The notes under the pieces are model-generated. The model saw nothing but the letters and a program-made list of their open reading frames with translations, had not been told where the DNA came from and did not search any database. Shown in pieces: positions 8,324 to 16,575 of a stretch of DNA of 64,000 nucleotides (positions within the stretch are counted from its first letter, which is position 1; every line of letters begins with the position of its first letter). Source of the DNA: Nevskia soli DSM 19509. Lineage in GTDB: Bacteria > Pseudomonadota > Gammaproteobacteria > Nevskiales > Nevskiaceae. The position numbers and the translations under genes were made by a program. The stretch is taken from contig NZ_JONR01000001.1 of assembly GCF_000711955.1 (NCBI RefSeq), positions 372,001 through 436,000 on the forward strand. Direction: 5' to 3'.

Positions 8324-8785
8324 CTAGCGCAGCACCCGCACCGCCCCCAGGAAACGCCCCGGCCACGGGTTGTCATCGGTGTGGATCACCGAAACCTGCT
8401 TGCCGTGGGCCGGCGCATGCACCATCTTGCCGTGACCCAGGTAAATGGCCACGTGCAGCGAGGACGGGCTGCGGTCGAAGCGATAGAACAGCAGGTCGCC
8501 CGGACGCGCATCGTCCAGGTCGATATGCGAACCGCTGCCGCGCAAGGCCGAAGTATTGTGCGGCACCTTGATCCCGGCCTCGGCATAGCTGTATTCGACC
8601 AGCCCGCTGCAATCGAAGCCATCGGGCGAATCGCCGCCGTACCGGTAGGGACGCCCCACCTGGCCCAGCGCGGTTTCGATGATGGCCTCGCGCTTGGCCC
8701 GCTCCGGGGCGGGGCCCCAGCTGGTGCAGCCCTGCAGCAGCAGGGCCGCGAGCAGTGCGAGGAAGACCGGCAGGCGCAGGACCAT
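8324..8785 (-). CDS. NlpC/P60-family cell-wall lipoprotein
   Basis: This 153-residue protein has a lipoprotein signal ending in LLLQGC (Cys20 is the lipidated residue). The NlpC/P60 domain follows: 'YRYGGDSPDGFDCSGLVEYSY' carries the catalytic Cys, and 'ARPGDLLFYRF' and 'LHVAIYLGHGKMVHAP' carry the His. Such papain-like enzymes cleave peptide bonds in peptidoglycan stems, acting in the periplasm. It is short (single domain), like E. coli Spr/NlpC. It directly abuts the stop of the upstream glutathione S-transferase gene and is probably cotranscribed with it. Confidence 0.92.
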   Translation of the reverse strand: MVLRLPVFLALLAALLLQGCTSWGPAPERAKREAIIETALGQVGRPYRYGGDSPDGFDCSGLVEYSYAEAGIKVPHNTSALRGSGSHIDLDDARPGDLLFYRFDRSPSSLHVAIYLGHGKMVHAPAHGKQVSVIHTDDNPWPGRFLGAVRVLR

Positions 8786-9403
8786 TCAGGCTCCGGCGGG
8801 CGGTTGCGTGGACTGCATCGAGGGACGCTGCGCGAAACTGAAATACCAGCTGGCCAAGCGCTCCCGGTCCTGGCGCCACTGCAGCTGCGGATGACGGAAG
8901 TCGAGATAGCCCAGGGCACAGCCGAGGGAGATTTCCACCATGCGCACCGGGCCGTCGTGCAGCAGTTCGGCCGCCTCGGCGTTGAGTGCATCGAGCGCGC
9001 GGTTCATGGCGGCGGTCTTGCGGTCCACCCAGCCCTGGTTGAGCAGTTCCGGCGGCCGCAGCTTCTCGCGGCGGCTGGAGACGGCGGCGCTCATGATGCC
9101 GTCCGCCAGTTGCAGGCGGCGCAGCAGGGCCCAGCGCTGGCCGCCGCGCGGCATCGGTGCAAGGCCGCGGCCGCGGGTCAGCAGGTATTCGGCGATCAAC
9201 TGGCTGTCGGGCAGCTTTTCGCCCTTTTCGGTCACCAGCACCGGCACCTTGGACAGCGGGTTGGCGTCGAGGAAGTCCTCGGGTGCGTTGTAGGGATCGA
9301 CCAGGACCTCGTTGACCAGATCGCTCAGGCCCAACTCCTGCACCAGGATGCGCACCTTGCGCGCAAAAGGCGAGGTGAGGCTCAGGTAGAGTTTCATCTT
9401 CAT
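8786..9403 (-). CDS. Glutathione S-transferase family protein
   Basis: The 205-residue product has an N-terminal thioredoxin fold beginning 'MKLYLSLTSPFARKVRIL', with a Ser in the catalytic region. It also has the cis-Pro motif 'KVPVLVTEKGEKLPDSQLIAEYL' that binds glutathione, followed by an all-helical C-terminal domain. The pattern resembles YibF-type bacterial GSTs. I chose the ATG at 9403; the next ATG (9397) would remove two residues. A longer upstream frame exists but contains no homologous sequence. Its substrate is unknown. Confidence 0.88.
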   Translation of the reverse strand: MKMKLYLSLTSPFARKVRILVQELGLSDLVNEVLVDPYNAPEDFLDANPLSKVPVLVTEKGEKLPDSQLIAEYLLTRGRGLAPMPRGGQRWALLRRLQLADGIMSAAVSSRREKLRPPELLNQGWVDRKTAAMNRALDALNAEAAELLHDGPVRMVEISLGCALGYLDFRHPQLQWRQDRERLASWYFSFAQRPSMQSTQPPAGA

Positions 9404-9506
9404 GCCGTGGTTCCAGGTCGGGGCGGCCCCGTTCTGGAGAGGGCCTGCAACCAGAGCTTGCCCGGACCAGCGGCGAATGGCAACGCCGCCGGACGTTTGC
9501 GCCGGG

Positions 9507-9534
9507 CAAAAAAATCCCGGCCATGGCCGGGATT
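9507..9534 (-). terminator. Intrinsic terminator of trxB
   Basis: A perfect 22-base palindrome (9513-9534; arms aatcccggcc and ggccgggatt), followed on the minus strand by a run of seven T (complement of 9508-9514). It lies just beyond the trxB stop in the correct orientation. Confidence 0.9.
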
Positions 9535-9590
9535 CTGTTTTGCTTCTCTGAATGGTCCGGTCACGAACGACCGGCTCCTGCATGGAGGTT

Positions 9591-10556
9591 CTATTCCCCG
9601 ACAGGCACTGTTTCCGGAATCTTGTCCAGGAACTTCTCCGCATCCAGCGCCGCCTGGCAACCGGTACCGGCCGAGGTGATGGCCTGGCGATAGACGTGAT
9701 CCATCACGTCGCCGGCGGCGAACACGCCCGGCACGCTGGTCTCGGTGGCGCCCCCGTTGCTGCCGCTGCGCACCTTGAGGTAGCCGTTGTGCATTTCCAG
9801 CTGCCCTTCGAACATGGCGGTATTGGGCGAATGGCCAATGGCGATGAACACGCCCTTGAGCGCGATATCGCGGGTCCTGCCGTCGCTGTCCTTGACGCGC
9901 GCGCCGGTGACACCCGAAGGATCGCCCAGCACCTCGTCCAGCGTCGTGTTGAAGGCCACTTCCACCTTGCCTTCCGCCGCCTTCTTGAACAGCTTGTCGT
10001 GCAGGATCTTCTCGCCGCGGAACTTGTCCCGGCGATGCACGATGGTCACCTTGTTGGCGATGTTGGACAGGTACAGCGCCTCTTCCACCGCCGTGTTGCC
10101 GCCGCCCACCACCATCACGTCCTGGCCCTTGTAGAAAAAGCCGTCGCAGGTGGCGCAGGCGGAAACGCCCTTGCCGCGGTAGGCCTGCTCCGAATCCAGG
10201 CCCAGGTACATGGCACTGGCGCCGGTGGCGATGATCAGCGCATCGCAGGTGTACTCGCCCTGGTCGCCGCGCAGCTTGAACGGGCGCTGCTTCAGGTTCA
10301 CCTCATGGATGTGGTCGAACACGAACTGCGTATCGAAACGCTCGGCGTGCTGGCGCATCCGCTCCATCAGGTCCGGTCCCATCAGCCCGTGCACGTCGCC
10401 CGGCCAGTTATCCACCTCGGTGGTGGTCATCAGCTGGCCGCCCTGCTCCAGGCCGGTGATCAGCACCGGCTTCAGGTTGGCGCGCGCGGCATACACCGCG
10501 GCGGTGTAGCCGGCGGGGCCGGAGCCGAGGATGATGAGGCGGTGATGGTTGCTCAT
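9591..10556 (-). CDS. trxB: Thioredoxin reductase
   Basis: This is the FAD flavoenzyme that uses NADPH to reduce thioredoxin. The 321-residue protein has the FAD dinucleotide motif 'ILGSGPAGYTAAVYAARA', the redox-active C134-A-T-C137 in 'SACATCDGFFYKGQ', the NADPH motif 'VVGGGNTAVEEALYL' and the C-terminal 'GVFAAGDVMDHVYRQA'. The ATG at 10556 has an aggaaca ribosome site and gives the standard length; an upstream in-frame extension was rejected. It is divergent from sppA across a roughly 390-bp spacer. Confidence 0.97.
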   Translation of the reverse strand: MSNHHRLIILGSGPAGYTAAVYAARANLKPVLITGLEQGGQLMTTTEVDNWPGDVHGLMGPDLMERMRQHAERFDTQFVFDHIHEVNLKQRPFKLRGDQGEYTCDALIIATGASAMYLGLDSEQAYRGKGVSACATCDGFFYKGQDVMVVGGGNTAVEEALYLSNIANKVTIVHRRDKFRGEKILHDKLFKKAAEGKVEVAFNTTLDEVLGDPSGVTGARVKDSDGRTRDIALKGVFIAIGHSPNTAMFEGQLEMHNGYLKVRSGSNGGATETSVPGVFAAGDVMDHVYRQAITSAGTGCQAALDAEKFLDKIPETVPVGE

Positions 10557-10950
10557 TGTTCCTGAACGAAGGGTAGGGGATCGGATGATCGTAGCAAGGG
10601 AATGTAGGGGCGGCATCGCGCTTTGCCAGAGCTGCCTTGCAACGCCTGCGGCGGCTGACGCATCCAACCCGGATTGAACTTTGCCCGGGCCGACGGTCGA
10701 AGCCTGGCCCCGAGCTTGCGATCAGCATTCTAAGGACGCCAAAGCGATAAAACCAGTTAAATGTTCTTAATCCCTGTATAGGCGGCAACTATCGGAAAGC
10801 ATTCACTTTCCCGCCGGCCCGGCGCCACCTTCCGGGCCGCTGGCGCCGCGCCGGCCCAGCGCTTGCGCCGCCGTTGAAAGGCGCGCCGCGGCAAGGGCAT
10901 GCGATACTCCTGAACACCACTTATTTCCCTATTTTTCTTCCGGCATTTCG
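10557..10950. other. Spacer between divergent trxB and sppA; no gene seen
   Basis: There is no convincing coding frame here. It presumably holds the promoters of both divergent genes. The AT-rich patch ttaaatgttcttaatccctgtatagg (around 10757-10782) is the most promoter-like part, but I could not assign -35/-10 boxes confidently. Confidence 0.5.
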
Positions 10951-12813
10951 ATGAGCGAGTCCAAATCTCCTGTATTGCGTTTTTTCGGCTGGATCTGGCG
11001 GCTGGTCGTCGGCATCTACCGCACCATCTTCGTCATCGGCATGCTGATCTCCCTGATGCTGGTCTGGTTCGCCTTCCAGGGCGGCACGCCGGTACATGTC
11101 GAGAACAACATCGCCCTGACCCTGATTCCCACCGGCACCGTGGTCGAGCAGGTTAACAGCACCGGCCAGAACGTCCTGCGCCAACTGGGCCAGACGCACC
11201 CCTCGCAAACCCTGCTGCGCGACCTCACCGACGCCCTCAAGCTGGGTGCCACCGACCCGCGCATCCCCTTCGCCGTGCTGCGCCTCGACGACCTGCAATC
11301 CGCCGGCCTGCCGCAGCTGCAGGAGCTGGGCGTCGCGATGAAGAAATTCCGCGCCGCCGGCAAGCCCATCTACGTCTACGGCGAATCCTTCGATCAGGCG
11401 CAGTACTACATCGCCGCCCAGGCCGATGAAGTCTCGCTCGATCCCATGGGCATGCTGATGCTCCAGGGCTACGGCATGTACACCAACTACTTCAAGGACG
11501 CGCTGGACAAGCTCGGCGTCCAGATCAACGTCTTCCGCGTCGGCGAGTACAAGTCCGCGGTCGAGCCGTTCCTGCGCAACGACATGTCCCCCGAAGCCAA
11601 GCTCGCCAACCAGGCCTGGCTCGGCGACCTGTGGGACGTCTACAACCAGCAGATCTCCGCCGCACGCAAGCTGCCCGACAAGGCCGCCGATACCTACGCG
11701 CGCGACTTCGCCCCCGAGCTGCTCAAGCGCTCAGGCGACGCCGCGTCCTACGCGCTCGATGCCCACCTGGTGAACCACGTCGAGACCCTGTCCCAATTCC
11801 GTAAACGCCTGGCCGACAAGGTCGGCTACGACAAGGACAAGGGCACCTTCCGCCAGATCGACTTCTCCAGCTACCTGCGCGCCACCCGGCACGAGCAGAA
11901 GCCGCAGTCCTCCACCCGCATCGCGCTGGTGGTGGTGGAAGGCGAGATCGTCGACGGCGAGAGCGACAACGACACCGCCGGCGGCGACACCATTTCCGGC
12001 CTGCTCGAAGAAGCGCGCCACGACGACGACGTCAAGGCCGTGGTGCTGCGCGTCAACTCCCCCGGCGGCAGCGTCACCGCCTCCGAGAAGATCCGCCGCG
12101 GGGTCGAGGCGCTGAAGGACGACGGCAAGCCCGTGGTGGTGTCGATGTCCACCCTGGCCGCCTCCGGTGGCTACTGGATCTCCATGGCCGCCGACCAGAT
12201 CTGGGCCGAGCCGTCCACCATCACCGGCTCCATCGGCATCTTCGGCCTGATCCCCACCATCGACCAGCCGATGAACAAGCTCGGCATCCACACCGACGGC
12301 GTCGGCACCACGCCGCTGGCCGGCGCCTTCCGCGCCGACCGGCCGCTGTCGCCGGAGATGAAGACCATCATGCAGTCCAACATCGAGCACGGCTACCACC
12401 AGTTCATCGCCGGCGTTTCGAAGGGGCGCAACATTCCGGTGGACAAGGTCGACAGCATCGCCCGCGGCCGCGTCTGGAGCGGCGTCGCCGCCAAGGGCCT
12501 GGGCCTGGTCGACAGCCTCGGCGGCATCGAGGACGCCGAAGCCGCCGCCGCCAAGCTGGCCGACCTCAAGCCGGGCGGCTACCGCATCGACGAGTTGCAG
12601 CCGCAGCGCGACCTGCTGGCGCAGTGGCTGGGCAAGATCCTCGGCGGCTCGCATGCCGATCTATCGTTCCTCGCCGCCTTCCTGCCGCAGCACGCCAGCC
12701 TGCTGGTCCAGCCGGTGCAGGACGCCGCCCTGCTGTTCAGCCGCTTCAACGATCCCAACAACGCCTACGTCTACTGCTTCTGCACGCCCACCACGGCGGG
12801 CGGGAGCCGCTGA
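10951..12813 (+). CDS. sppA: Signal peptide peptidase SppA (67K type)
   Basis: SppA is an inner-membrane serine protease that degrades cleaved signal peptides in the periplasm. The 620-residue protein has an N-terminal membrane segment (about 28-45) and the tandem SppA domains of the long type. The catalytic Lys201 lies in 'FRVGEYKSAVEPFLRND', and the nucleophile Ser405 in 'STLAASGGYWISMAA', at the spacing known for E. coli SppA. The C-terminus extends in 'YCFCTPTTAGGSR', with a Cys pair. An alpha/beta hydrolase gene starts 9 bp downstream and is probably cotranscribed. Confidence 0.95.
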   Translation: MSESKSPVLRFFGWIWRLVVGIYRTIFVIGMLISLMLVWFAFQGGTPVHVENNIALTLIPTGTVVEQVNSTGQNVLRQLGQTHPSQTLLRDLTDALKLGATDPRIPFAVLRLDDLQSAGLPQLQELGVAMKKFRAAGKPIYVYGESFDQAQYYIAAQADEVSLDPMGMLMLQGYGMYTNYFKDALDKLGVQINVFRVGEYKSAVEPFLRNDMSPEAKLANQAWLGDLWDVYNQQISAARKLPDKAADTYARDFAPELLKRSGDAASYALDAHLVNHVETLSQFRKRLADKVGYDKDKGTFRQIDFSSYLRATRHEQKPQSSTRIALVVVEGEIVDGESDNDTAGGDTISGLLEEARHDDDVKAVVLRVNSPGGSVTASEKIRRGVEALKDDGKPVVVSMSTLAASGGYWISMAADQIWAEPSTITGSIGIFGLIPTIDQPMNKLGIHTDGVGTTPLAGAFRADRPLSPEMKTIMQSNIEHGYHQFIAGVSKGRNIPVDKVDSIARGRVWSGVAAKGLGLVDSLGGIEDAEAAAAKLADLKPGGYRIDELQPQRDLLAQWLGKILGGSHADLSFLAAFLPQHASLLVQPVQDAALLFSRFNDPNNAYVYCFCTPTTAGGSR

Positions 12814-12822
12814 GGGCGGGGC

Positions 12823-13647
12823 GTGCCCTACGCCGAGCTACCCGGCGTCCGCCTCCATTACGAGGAGGCCGGCGCCGGTCCGCCGCTGGTGCTGCTGCAC
12901 GGCATCGGCGCCAGCTGCAGGGATTGGGAATACAACATCCCGGCCTTCGCCGAGCACTACCGCGTCATCGCGCCGGACCTGCGCGGCTTCGGCCGGAGCG
13001 AGCGTTCCGGCAACTACGGCGTCGCCACCTTCGCCGGCGACATCTGGCACCTGCTCGAGCAGCTCCAGGTCGAGCGCTTCCACCTGATCGGTCATTCCAT
13101 GGGCGGCGCGGTGGCCTTGCAGATGGCGGTGGACCGGCCGCAGCGGATCGAACGCCTGATCGCCGCCGACACGCTGCCGAGCTTCCGCACCAACACCTTC
13201 GGCAAGCGCATCCTGTTCGCCTACCGTTACCTCATGATGGGCGTGCTGGGGCCGCAGCGGCTGTCCAGCGCCGTCGCCGGCAAGCTGTTCCCGGGGCCGC
13301 ACCAGCAGGCCTTGCGCGACCGCGCCACCGCCGGCGGCATGGCCAACGACCGCGGCGTCTACCTGGAAACCCTGAAGCAGCTGCTGGGCTGGAGTGTGCT
13401 GGAGAAACTGGACCGGCTGATCATGCCGGTGCTGGTGCTGGCCGCCGAGCACGACTACTTCCCGGTGACGGACGCCGAGGTCTTCGCCAAGGCCCTGCAC
13501 GACGCGCATCTGAAGATCTTCGCCGGGATGCACCATGCCGTGCCGCTGGAGGCGCCGCAGGCTTTCAATACGGCGGTGCTGCGCTTCCTGTCCGGACGAC
13601 CTGTGGGTCATGGTGCGAGGAAAGGGACAAAAGGACAAATTGTTTAA
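12823..13647 (+). CDS. Alpha/beta hydrolase
   Basis: This 274-residue protein has the classical fold motifs: oxyanion region 'LVLLHGIGASC', nucleophile elbow GHSMGG with Ser92, acid region 'VLVLAAEHDYF' and the likely catalytic His in 'MHHAVPLEAPQAFN'. It begins with GTG close to the sppA stop. The family includes esterases, haloalkane dehalogenase-like and C-C bond hydrolases; the substrate is not predictable here. The last 15 residues (VGHGARKGTKGQIV) look unstructured. Confidence 0.88.
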   Translation: MPYAELPGVRLHYEEAGAGPPLVLLHGIGASCRDWEYNIPAFAEHYRVIAPDLRGFGRSERSGNYGVATFAGDIWHLLEQLQVERFHLIGHSMGGAVALQMAVDRPQRIERLIAADTLPSFRTNTFGKRILFAYRYLMMGVLGPQRLSSAVAGKLFPGPHQQALRDRATAGGMANDRGVYLETLKQLLGWSVLEKLDRLIMPVLVLAAEHDYFPVTDAEVFAKALHDAHLKIFAGMHHAVPLEAPQAFNTAVLRFLSGRPVGHGARKGTKGQIV

Positions 13648-13681
13648 CGATTAGGTGCCAATGAGCGCCGTTGTAGCTGGA

Positions 13682-13709
13682 TTGTGAGCATTGCCCAGAC
13701 TGCTAGAAT
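13682..13709 (+). promoter_or_regulatory. Sigma70-like promoter upstream of the toxin-antitoxin operon
   Basis: TTGTGA (13682-13687), a 16-bp spacer and TAGAAT (13704-13709). The predicted start would fall just at the left end of the MITE-like element, so the transcript would carry the whole 265-bp element as 5' leader. Confidence 0.5.
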
Positions 13710-13717
13710 GAAGCCGT

Positions 13718-13988
13718 TAAGAGCCTGTAACAGAATGAATCGCGCCTGCGACGGCGGTCATTTTTGCGCAGTGCAAGTCGGACAGAGTGCGGCATGGTGA
13801 TTCCATGGTGCGCTCTGGCCGGCGCAGCACTGCGCAAAAATGGCCCCGTCCCGGAGGGTTGCGCCCAAAATCGCGCCAGACTGCGTTGTCAGCCCCAGCC
13901 ATGGAATCACCATGGCTGGGGCCTCCGCCTTGCCTGACGCGATTTTGGACTGCAACGCAGGTGCGATTCATTCTGTTACAGGCTCTAA
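13718..13988. mobile_element. MITE-like non-coding element with 30-bp terminal inverted repeats
   Basis: The terminal inverted repeats are 13721-13750 and 13956-13985 (first bases gagcctgtaacagaatgaat), matching at 29 of 30 positions. A TAA triplet flanks both ends (13718-13720 and 13986-13988), consistent with a 3-bp target duplication. There is no transposase inside the 265 bp. The interior is full of further inverted repeats: catttttgcgcagtgc at 13759-13774 with 13827-13842, 13793-13808 with 13899-13914, 13865-13875 with 13938-13948, and a 13-bp hairpin at 13892-13922. TNA target duplication and GAGCC ends recall the IS1031 group of the IS5 family, but that link is inference. Confidence 0.85.
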
Positions 13989-14001
13989 GGAGGATTCGCA
14001 G

Positions 14002-14196
14002 ATGGCCAATATCGCACCTACCCTCAAGCAGAAAGCGCATGAGCTGATCGATCATTTGCCTGACGATGCTACTTGGGAAGATGTGGCTGAGGCTTTGGCC
14101 GTAATCGAAGACATCGAGGCCGGCATTGCTGACAGCGATGCCGGCAGGGTGGTGGACACTGCCACCCTGCGTAAACATTTCGGATTGCCTGAGTGA
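14002..14196 (+). CDS. Antitoxin of a ParE/RelE-type pair
   Basis: This is a small acidic protein of 64 residues beginning MANIAPTLKQKAHELIDHLP. The segment 'DDATWEDVAEALAVIEDIEAG' is typical of the short helical antitoxins that precede ParE/RelE-type toxins. A perfect ribosome site aaggagga (13987-13994) lies directly at the right end of the MITE, so the element separates promoter from translation signals. The stop overlaps the toxin GTG (GTGA), indicating translational coupling. Antitoxins of this kind usually bind the toxin and autorepress the operon; no DNA-binding motif is evident. Confidence 0.8.
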   Translation: MANIAPTLKQKAHELIDHLPDDATWEDVAEALAVIEDIEAGIADSDAGRVVDTATLRKHFGLPE

Positions 14197-14486
14197 AGGT
14201 CGTCTGGACTGTGCGCGCACAGCGCCGTCTGCAGGAAATCCACGACTACATCGCCCAGGACCAGCCTGTGAATGCGGCACGTTGGGTGGCGCGCGTGCTT
14301 GATCGCGGCGAACAAATCGGCGAGCAACCACACAGCGGGCGCGTCGTGCCGGAGTATCAGCGGGAAAGCATTCGCGAAATCCTTGAAGGCGACTATCGCA
14401 TTATTTATCGCGTCCGCAGCCGAAGTGTAGAGGTGCTGAGCATACGCCACGGCGCAAGTCGGTTACCGCTGCCGCGCCAACTCTGA
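14193..14486 (+). CDS. ParE/RelE-family toxin
   Basis: This 97-residue basic protein has the typical sequence run 'MKVVWTVRAQRRLQEIHDYI', 'QPHSGRVVPEY', 'REILEGDYRIIYRV' and 'VEVLSIRHGASRLP', matching the RelE/ParE toxin superfamily. ParE members inhibit gyrase and RelE members cleave mRNA on ribosomes. The 'R.I....YRI.YRV' pattern is more ParE-like, but the target is not proven. It overlaps the antitoxin by four bases. The convergent nadC stop lies 4 bp downstream. Confidence 0.88.
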   Translation: MKVVWTVRAQRRLQEIHDYIAQDQPVNAARWVARVLDRGEQIGEQPHSGRVVPEYQRESIREILEGDYRIIYRVRSRSVEVLSIRHGASRLPLPRQL

Positions 14487-14490
14487 TTTC

Positions 14491-15357
14491 CTAACCGCCG
14501 CTGAACCGCATCGAGATATCCACCGCGTGCACATGCTTGGTGATGGCGCCGACGGCGATGCGGTCCACCCCGGTCTCGGCGATGGCGCGCACATTGCCCA
14601 GCGTGGTGTTGCCTGAATACTCCAGCACCGTCTTGCCGCCGCCGGCGCGATGCGCCCGCACCAGCTTCACCGCCTCGCGCAGCTGCTCCAGCGGAAAATC
14701 GTCCACCAGCAGCAGATCCACGTCCGCGGCCAGCGCCGCGCGCGCCTCCTCCAGGTCCTCCGCCTCGGTCATCAGCGGCACACCGGCCTTCAGCGCCTGC
14801 GCGTTGGCGATCGCCTGGCGGATGCCGCCCGCCGCGGCGATATGGTTCTCCTTGATCAGGATGCCGTCGTACAGGCCGATGCGGTGGTTGACTCCGCCGC
14901 CGAATACCACTGCGTACTTCTGCGCGTTGCGCAGGCCGGGCAGGGTCTTGCGCGTATCGACGATCTTGGCATTGGTGCCGGCCACCGCGTCGACATAGCG
15001 GCGTACCGCCGTGGCGGTTCCGGACAGGGTCTGCAGGAAATTGAGCGCCGTGCGCTCGCCGGTAAGCAGGGCACGGGCCGGCCCATGCAAGGTGCACAAC
15101 AGTTGTTCGGCCTCCACATGCGCGCCTTCCTGCACCTCCCAGCGCACCTCGACGGTGCGGTCCAGCCGGGCGAACACATCGTCGAACCAGGGCTGGCCGC
15201 AAATCACCGCCGCCTCGCGTGCGATCACCCGCGCCGAGGATTTCTGCTCCGCCGGAACCAGCCGTGCGGTCACATCGCCGCTGCCCACATCCTCGGCCAG
15301 TGCATGCTGCACCGTGGCATGGAGGTCGTCGGGAACAAAGGGGGCGCGTGTTCTCAT
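14491..15357 (-). CDS. nadC: Nicotinate-nucleotide pyrophosphorylase (carboxylating)
   Basis: NadC converts quinolinate and PRPP to nicotinate mononucleotide in NAD biosynthesis. The 288-residue protein shows 'EDVGSGDVTARLVP', 'GERTALNFLQTLSGTAT', 'VDTRKTLPGLRNAQKYAVVFGGG', 'NHRIGLYDGILIKENHI' and the C-terminal 'ETGVDRIAVGAITKH'. These are all family signatures that include the substrate-binding Arg, Lys and His residues. It sits downstream of argF on the same strand. Confidence 0.97.
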   Translation of the reverse strand: MRTRAPFVPDDLHATVQHALAEDVGSGDVTARLVPAEQKSSARVIAREAAVICGQPWFDDVFARLDRTVEVRWEVQEGAHVEAEQLLCTLHGPARALLTGERTALNFLQTLSGTATAVRRYVDAVAGTNAKIVDTRKTLPGLRNAQKYAVVFGGGVNHRIGLYDGILIKENHIAAAGGIRQAIANAQALKAGVPLMTEAEDLEEARAALAADVDLLLVDDFPLEQLREAVKLVRAHRAGGGKTVLEYSGNTTLGNVRAIAETGVDRIAVGAITKHVHAVDISMRFSGG

Positions 15358-15394
15358 GGGGACAACCTCCGGAGACGTTGAGTGGGGAAGAGCT

Positions 15395-16291
15395 TCAGGG
15401 AACCAGCAGGAACTCCAGCAGCGCCATCTGCGCCCACAGGCGATTCTCCGCCTCGTCGAACACCACGCTCTGCGGACCGTCGATGACCTCGGCGGTGACT
15501 TCCTCTTCGCGATGCGCGGGCAGGCAATGCATGAAGATGGCGTCCTTCGCCGCCAGCGACATCAGCTTGCGGTTGACCTGGAACGGCGCCAGGATCTGCA
15601 TGCGCTCGGCGCGCTCCGCCTCGCGGCCCATGCTGGTCCAGGTATCGGTGACGACCAGGTCGGCGCCGGCCGCCGCCTTGGCCGGATCGTCGATCAGCTC
15701 CACCGACTTGCCGGCGAACTTCAGCACCTCCGCCGCGGGGCGGTACTGGTGCGGCGTCGCGGCGCGCAGGGTGAAGCCGAACAGCTTCGCCGCCTCGATC
15801 CAGGAATTGCAGACATTGTTGCCGTCGCCCACCCACACCGCGACCTTGCCCCTGGGATCGCCGCGGTGCTCGAACCAGGTCTGCACATCGGCCAGCAACT
15901 GGCAGGGATGGTGCAGCTCGGACAGGCCGTTGATCACCGGCACGCGCGAATGGTGCGCCAGCTCTTCCTGGTCCGCCTGCGAATCGTTGCGGATCATGAT
16001 GGCGTCGCACATGCGCGACAGCACCTTGGCCGTGTCCGACAGCGGCTCCTCGCGCCCGAGCTGGGTCTGCGCCGTCGCCAGCATCAGCGCATGGCCGCCG
16101 AGCTTGGACATGCCGACTTCGAAGGACACGCGGGTACGGGTCGAACTCTTGGCGAAAATCATCGCCAGCGTGCGGCCGAGCAGGGGCCGGTGCTCCGGCC
16201 GGGCGGTTTTCAGCTCGATGGCGCGCGCCACGATGCGCCGGGCTTCATCCGCCTGGAGGGCGCTGAATTTCAGAAAATGTCTTGCCGCCAT
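15395..16291 (-). CDS. argF: Ornithine carbamoyltransferase
   Basis: ArgF makes citrulline from ornithine and carbamoyl phosphate in arginine synthesis. The 298-residue protein has the carbamoyl-phosphate motif STRTR at residues 50-54, 'HHPCQLLAD' and the ornithine-loop Cys motif 'FMHCLPAHR'. This makes it a true ornithine rather than aspartate or acetylornithine enzyme. Upstream lies a cluster of dispersed repeats and the sodB gene on the same strand. No ARG box was recognised. Confidence 0.97.
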   Translation of the reverse strand: MAARHFLKFSALQADEARRIVARAIELKTARPEHRPLLGRTLAMIFAKSSTRTRVSFEVGMSKLGGHALMLATAQTQLGREEPLSDTAKVLSRMCDAIMIRNDSQADQEELAHHSRVPVINGLSELHHPCQLLADVQTWFEHRGDPRGKVAVWVGDGNNVCNSWIEAAKLFGFTLRAATPHQYRPAAEVLKFAGKSVELIDDPAKAAAGADLVVTDTWTSMGREAERAERMQILAPFQVNRKLMSLAAKDAIFMHCLPAHREEEVTAEVIDGPQSVVFDEAENRLWAQMALLEFLLVP

Positions 16292-16307
16292 GTGAGGCTC
16301 CGCATGG

Positions 16308-16390
16308 GCATCCTGCCCAAGATACCAAGCAAATTAGTATGCATCCTGCCCAAGATGCCAGGCATCCATGCCTGGACTGTTGAAACAAGC
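16308..16390 (+). repeat. Dispersed hairpin repeat, family 1, copy 3 with partial direct duplicate
   Basis: The full copy is 16341-16390: left flank gcatcctgcccaagat, hairpin ccaggcatccatgcctgg, right flank actgttgaaacaagc. A truncated second copy of the left flank (gcatcctgcccaagatacc) precedes it at 16308-16326. The copy at 27791-27867 has the same double arrangement. It lies upstream of argF in antisense orientation. Confidence 0.75.
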
Positions 16391-16404
16391 ACCCAACAAA
16401 CACC

Positions 16405-16444
16405 CCTAAAAAAACAAAAGGGCCGCCCCATTACGGGGCGGCCC
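16405..16444 (-). terminator. Intrinsic terminator of sodB (minus strand)
   Basis: A 10-bp perfect stem gggccgcccc (16420-16429) with ggggcggccc (16435-16444), loop attac. On the minus strand the stem is followed by a T-rich run (complement of aaaaaaacaaaa at 16408-16419). It lies about 130 bp after the sodB stop; family-2 repeat hairpins lie in between. Confidence 0.8.
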
Positions 16445-16466
16445 GTACAATTCTAACAGTCACTTG

Positions 16467-16575
16467 CCATCCCTGGCGCGAAGGAGGCGGTTTTCCAACC
16501 CCCAGCCCGGCCATCCATGGCCGGGCGTTCGGCCTCGCAGGCGATGACATTTAGTCATCGCCTAGGCGCGAGTCC
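16467..16575. repeat. Dispersed two-hairpin repeat, family 2, copy 1
   Basis: The element opens ccatccctggcg. It then carries the palindrome gcccggccatccatggccgggc (arms 16505-16514 and 16517-16526) followed by gttcgg, and a 9-bp hairpin ggcgatgac-attta-gtcatcgcc (16540-16562). A second copy with the same order lies at 31992-32095. There the second hairpin stem reads cgcgaatgac/gtcattcgcg, so the pairing is kept while the sequence changes. Confidence 0.7.

Noticed and set aside
13721..13985. Full insertion sequence
   Set aside because: At 265 bp with no transposase frame it fits only a non-autonomous element.
16405..16444. Terminator of argF
   Set aside because: It lies upstream of argF. 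The T-run orientation and position fit the end of sodB instead.
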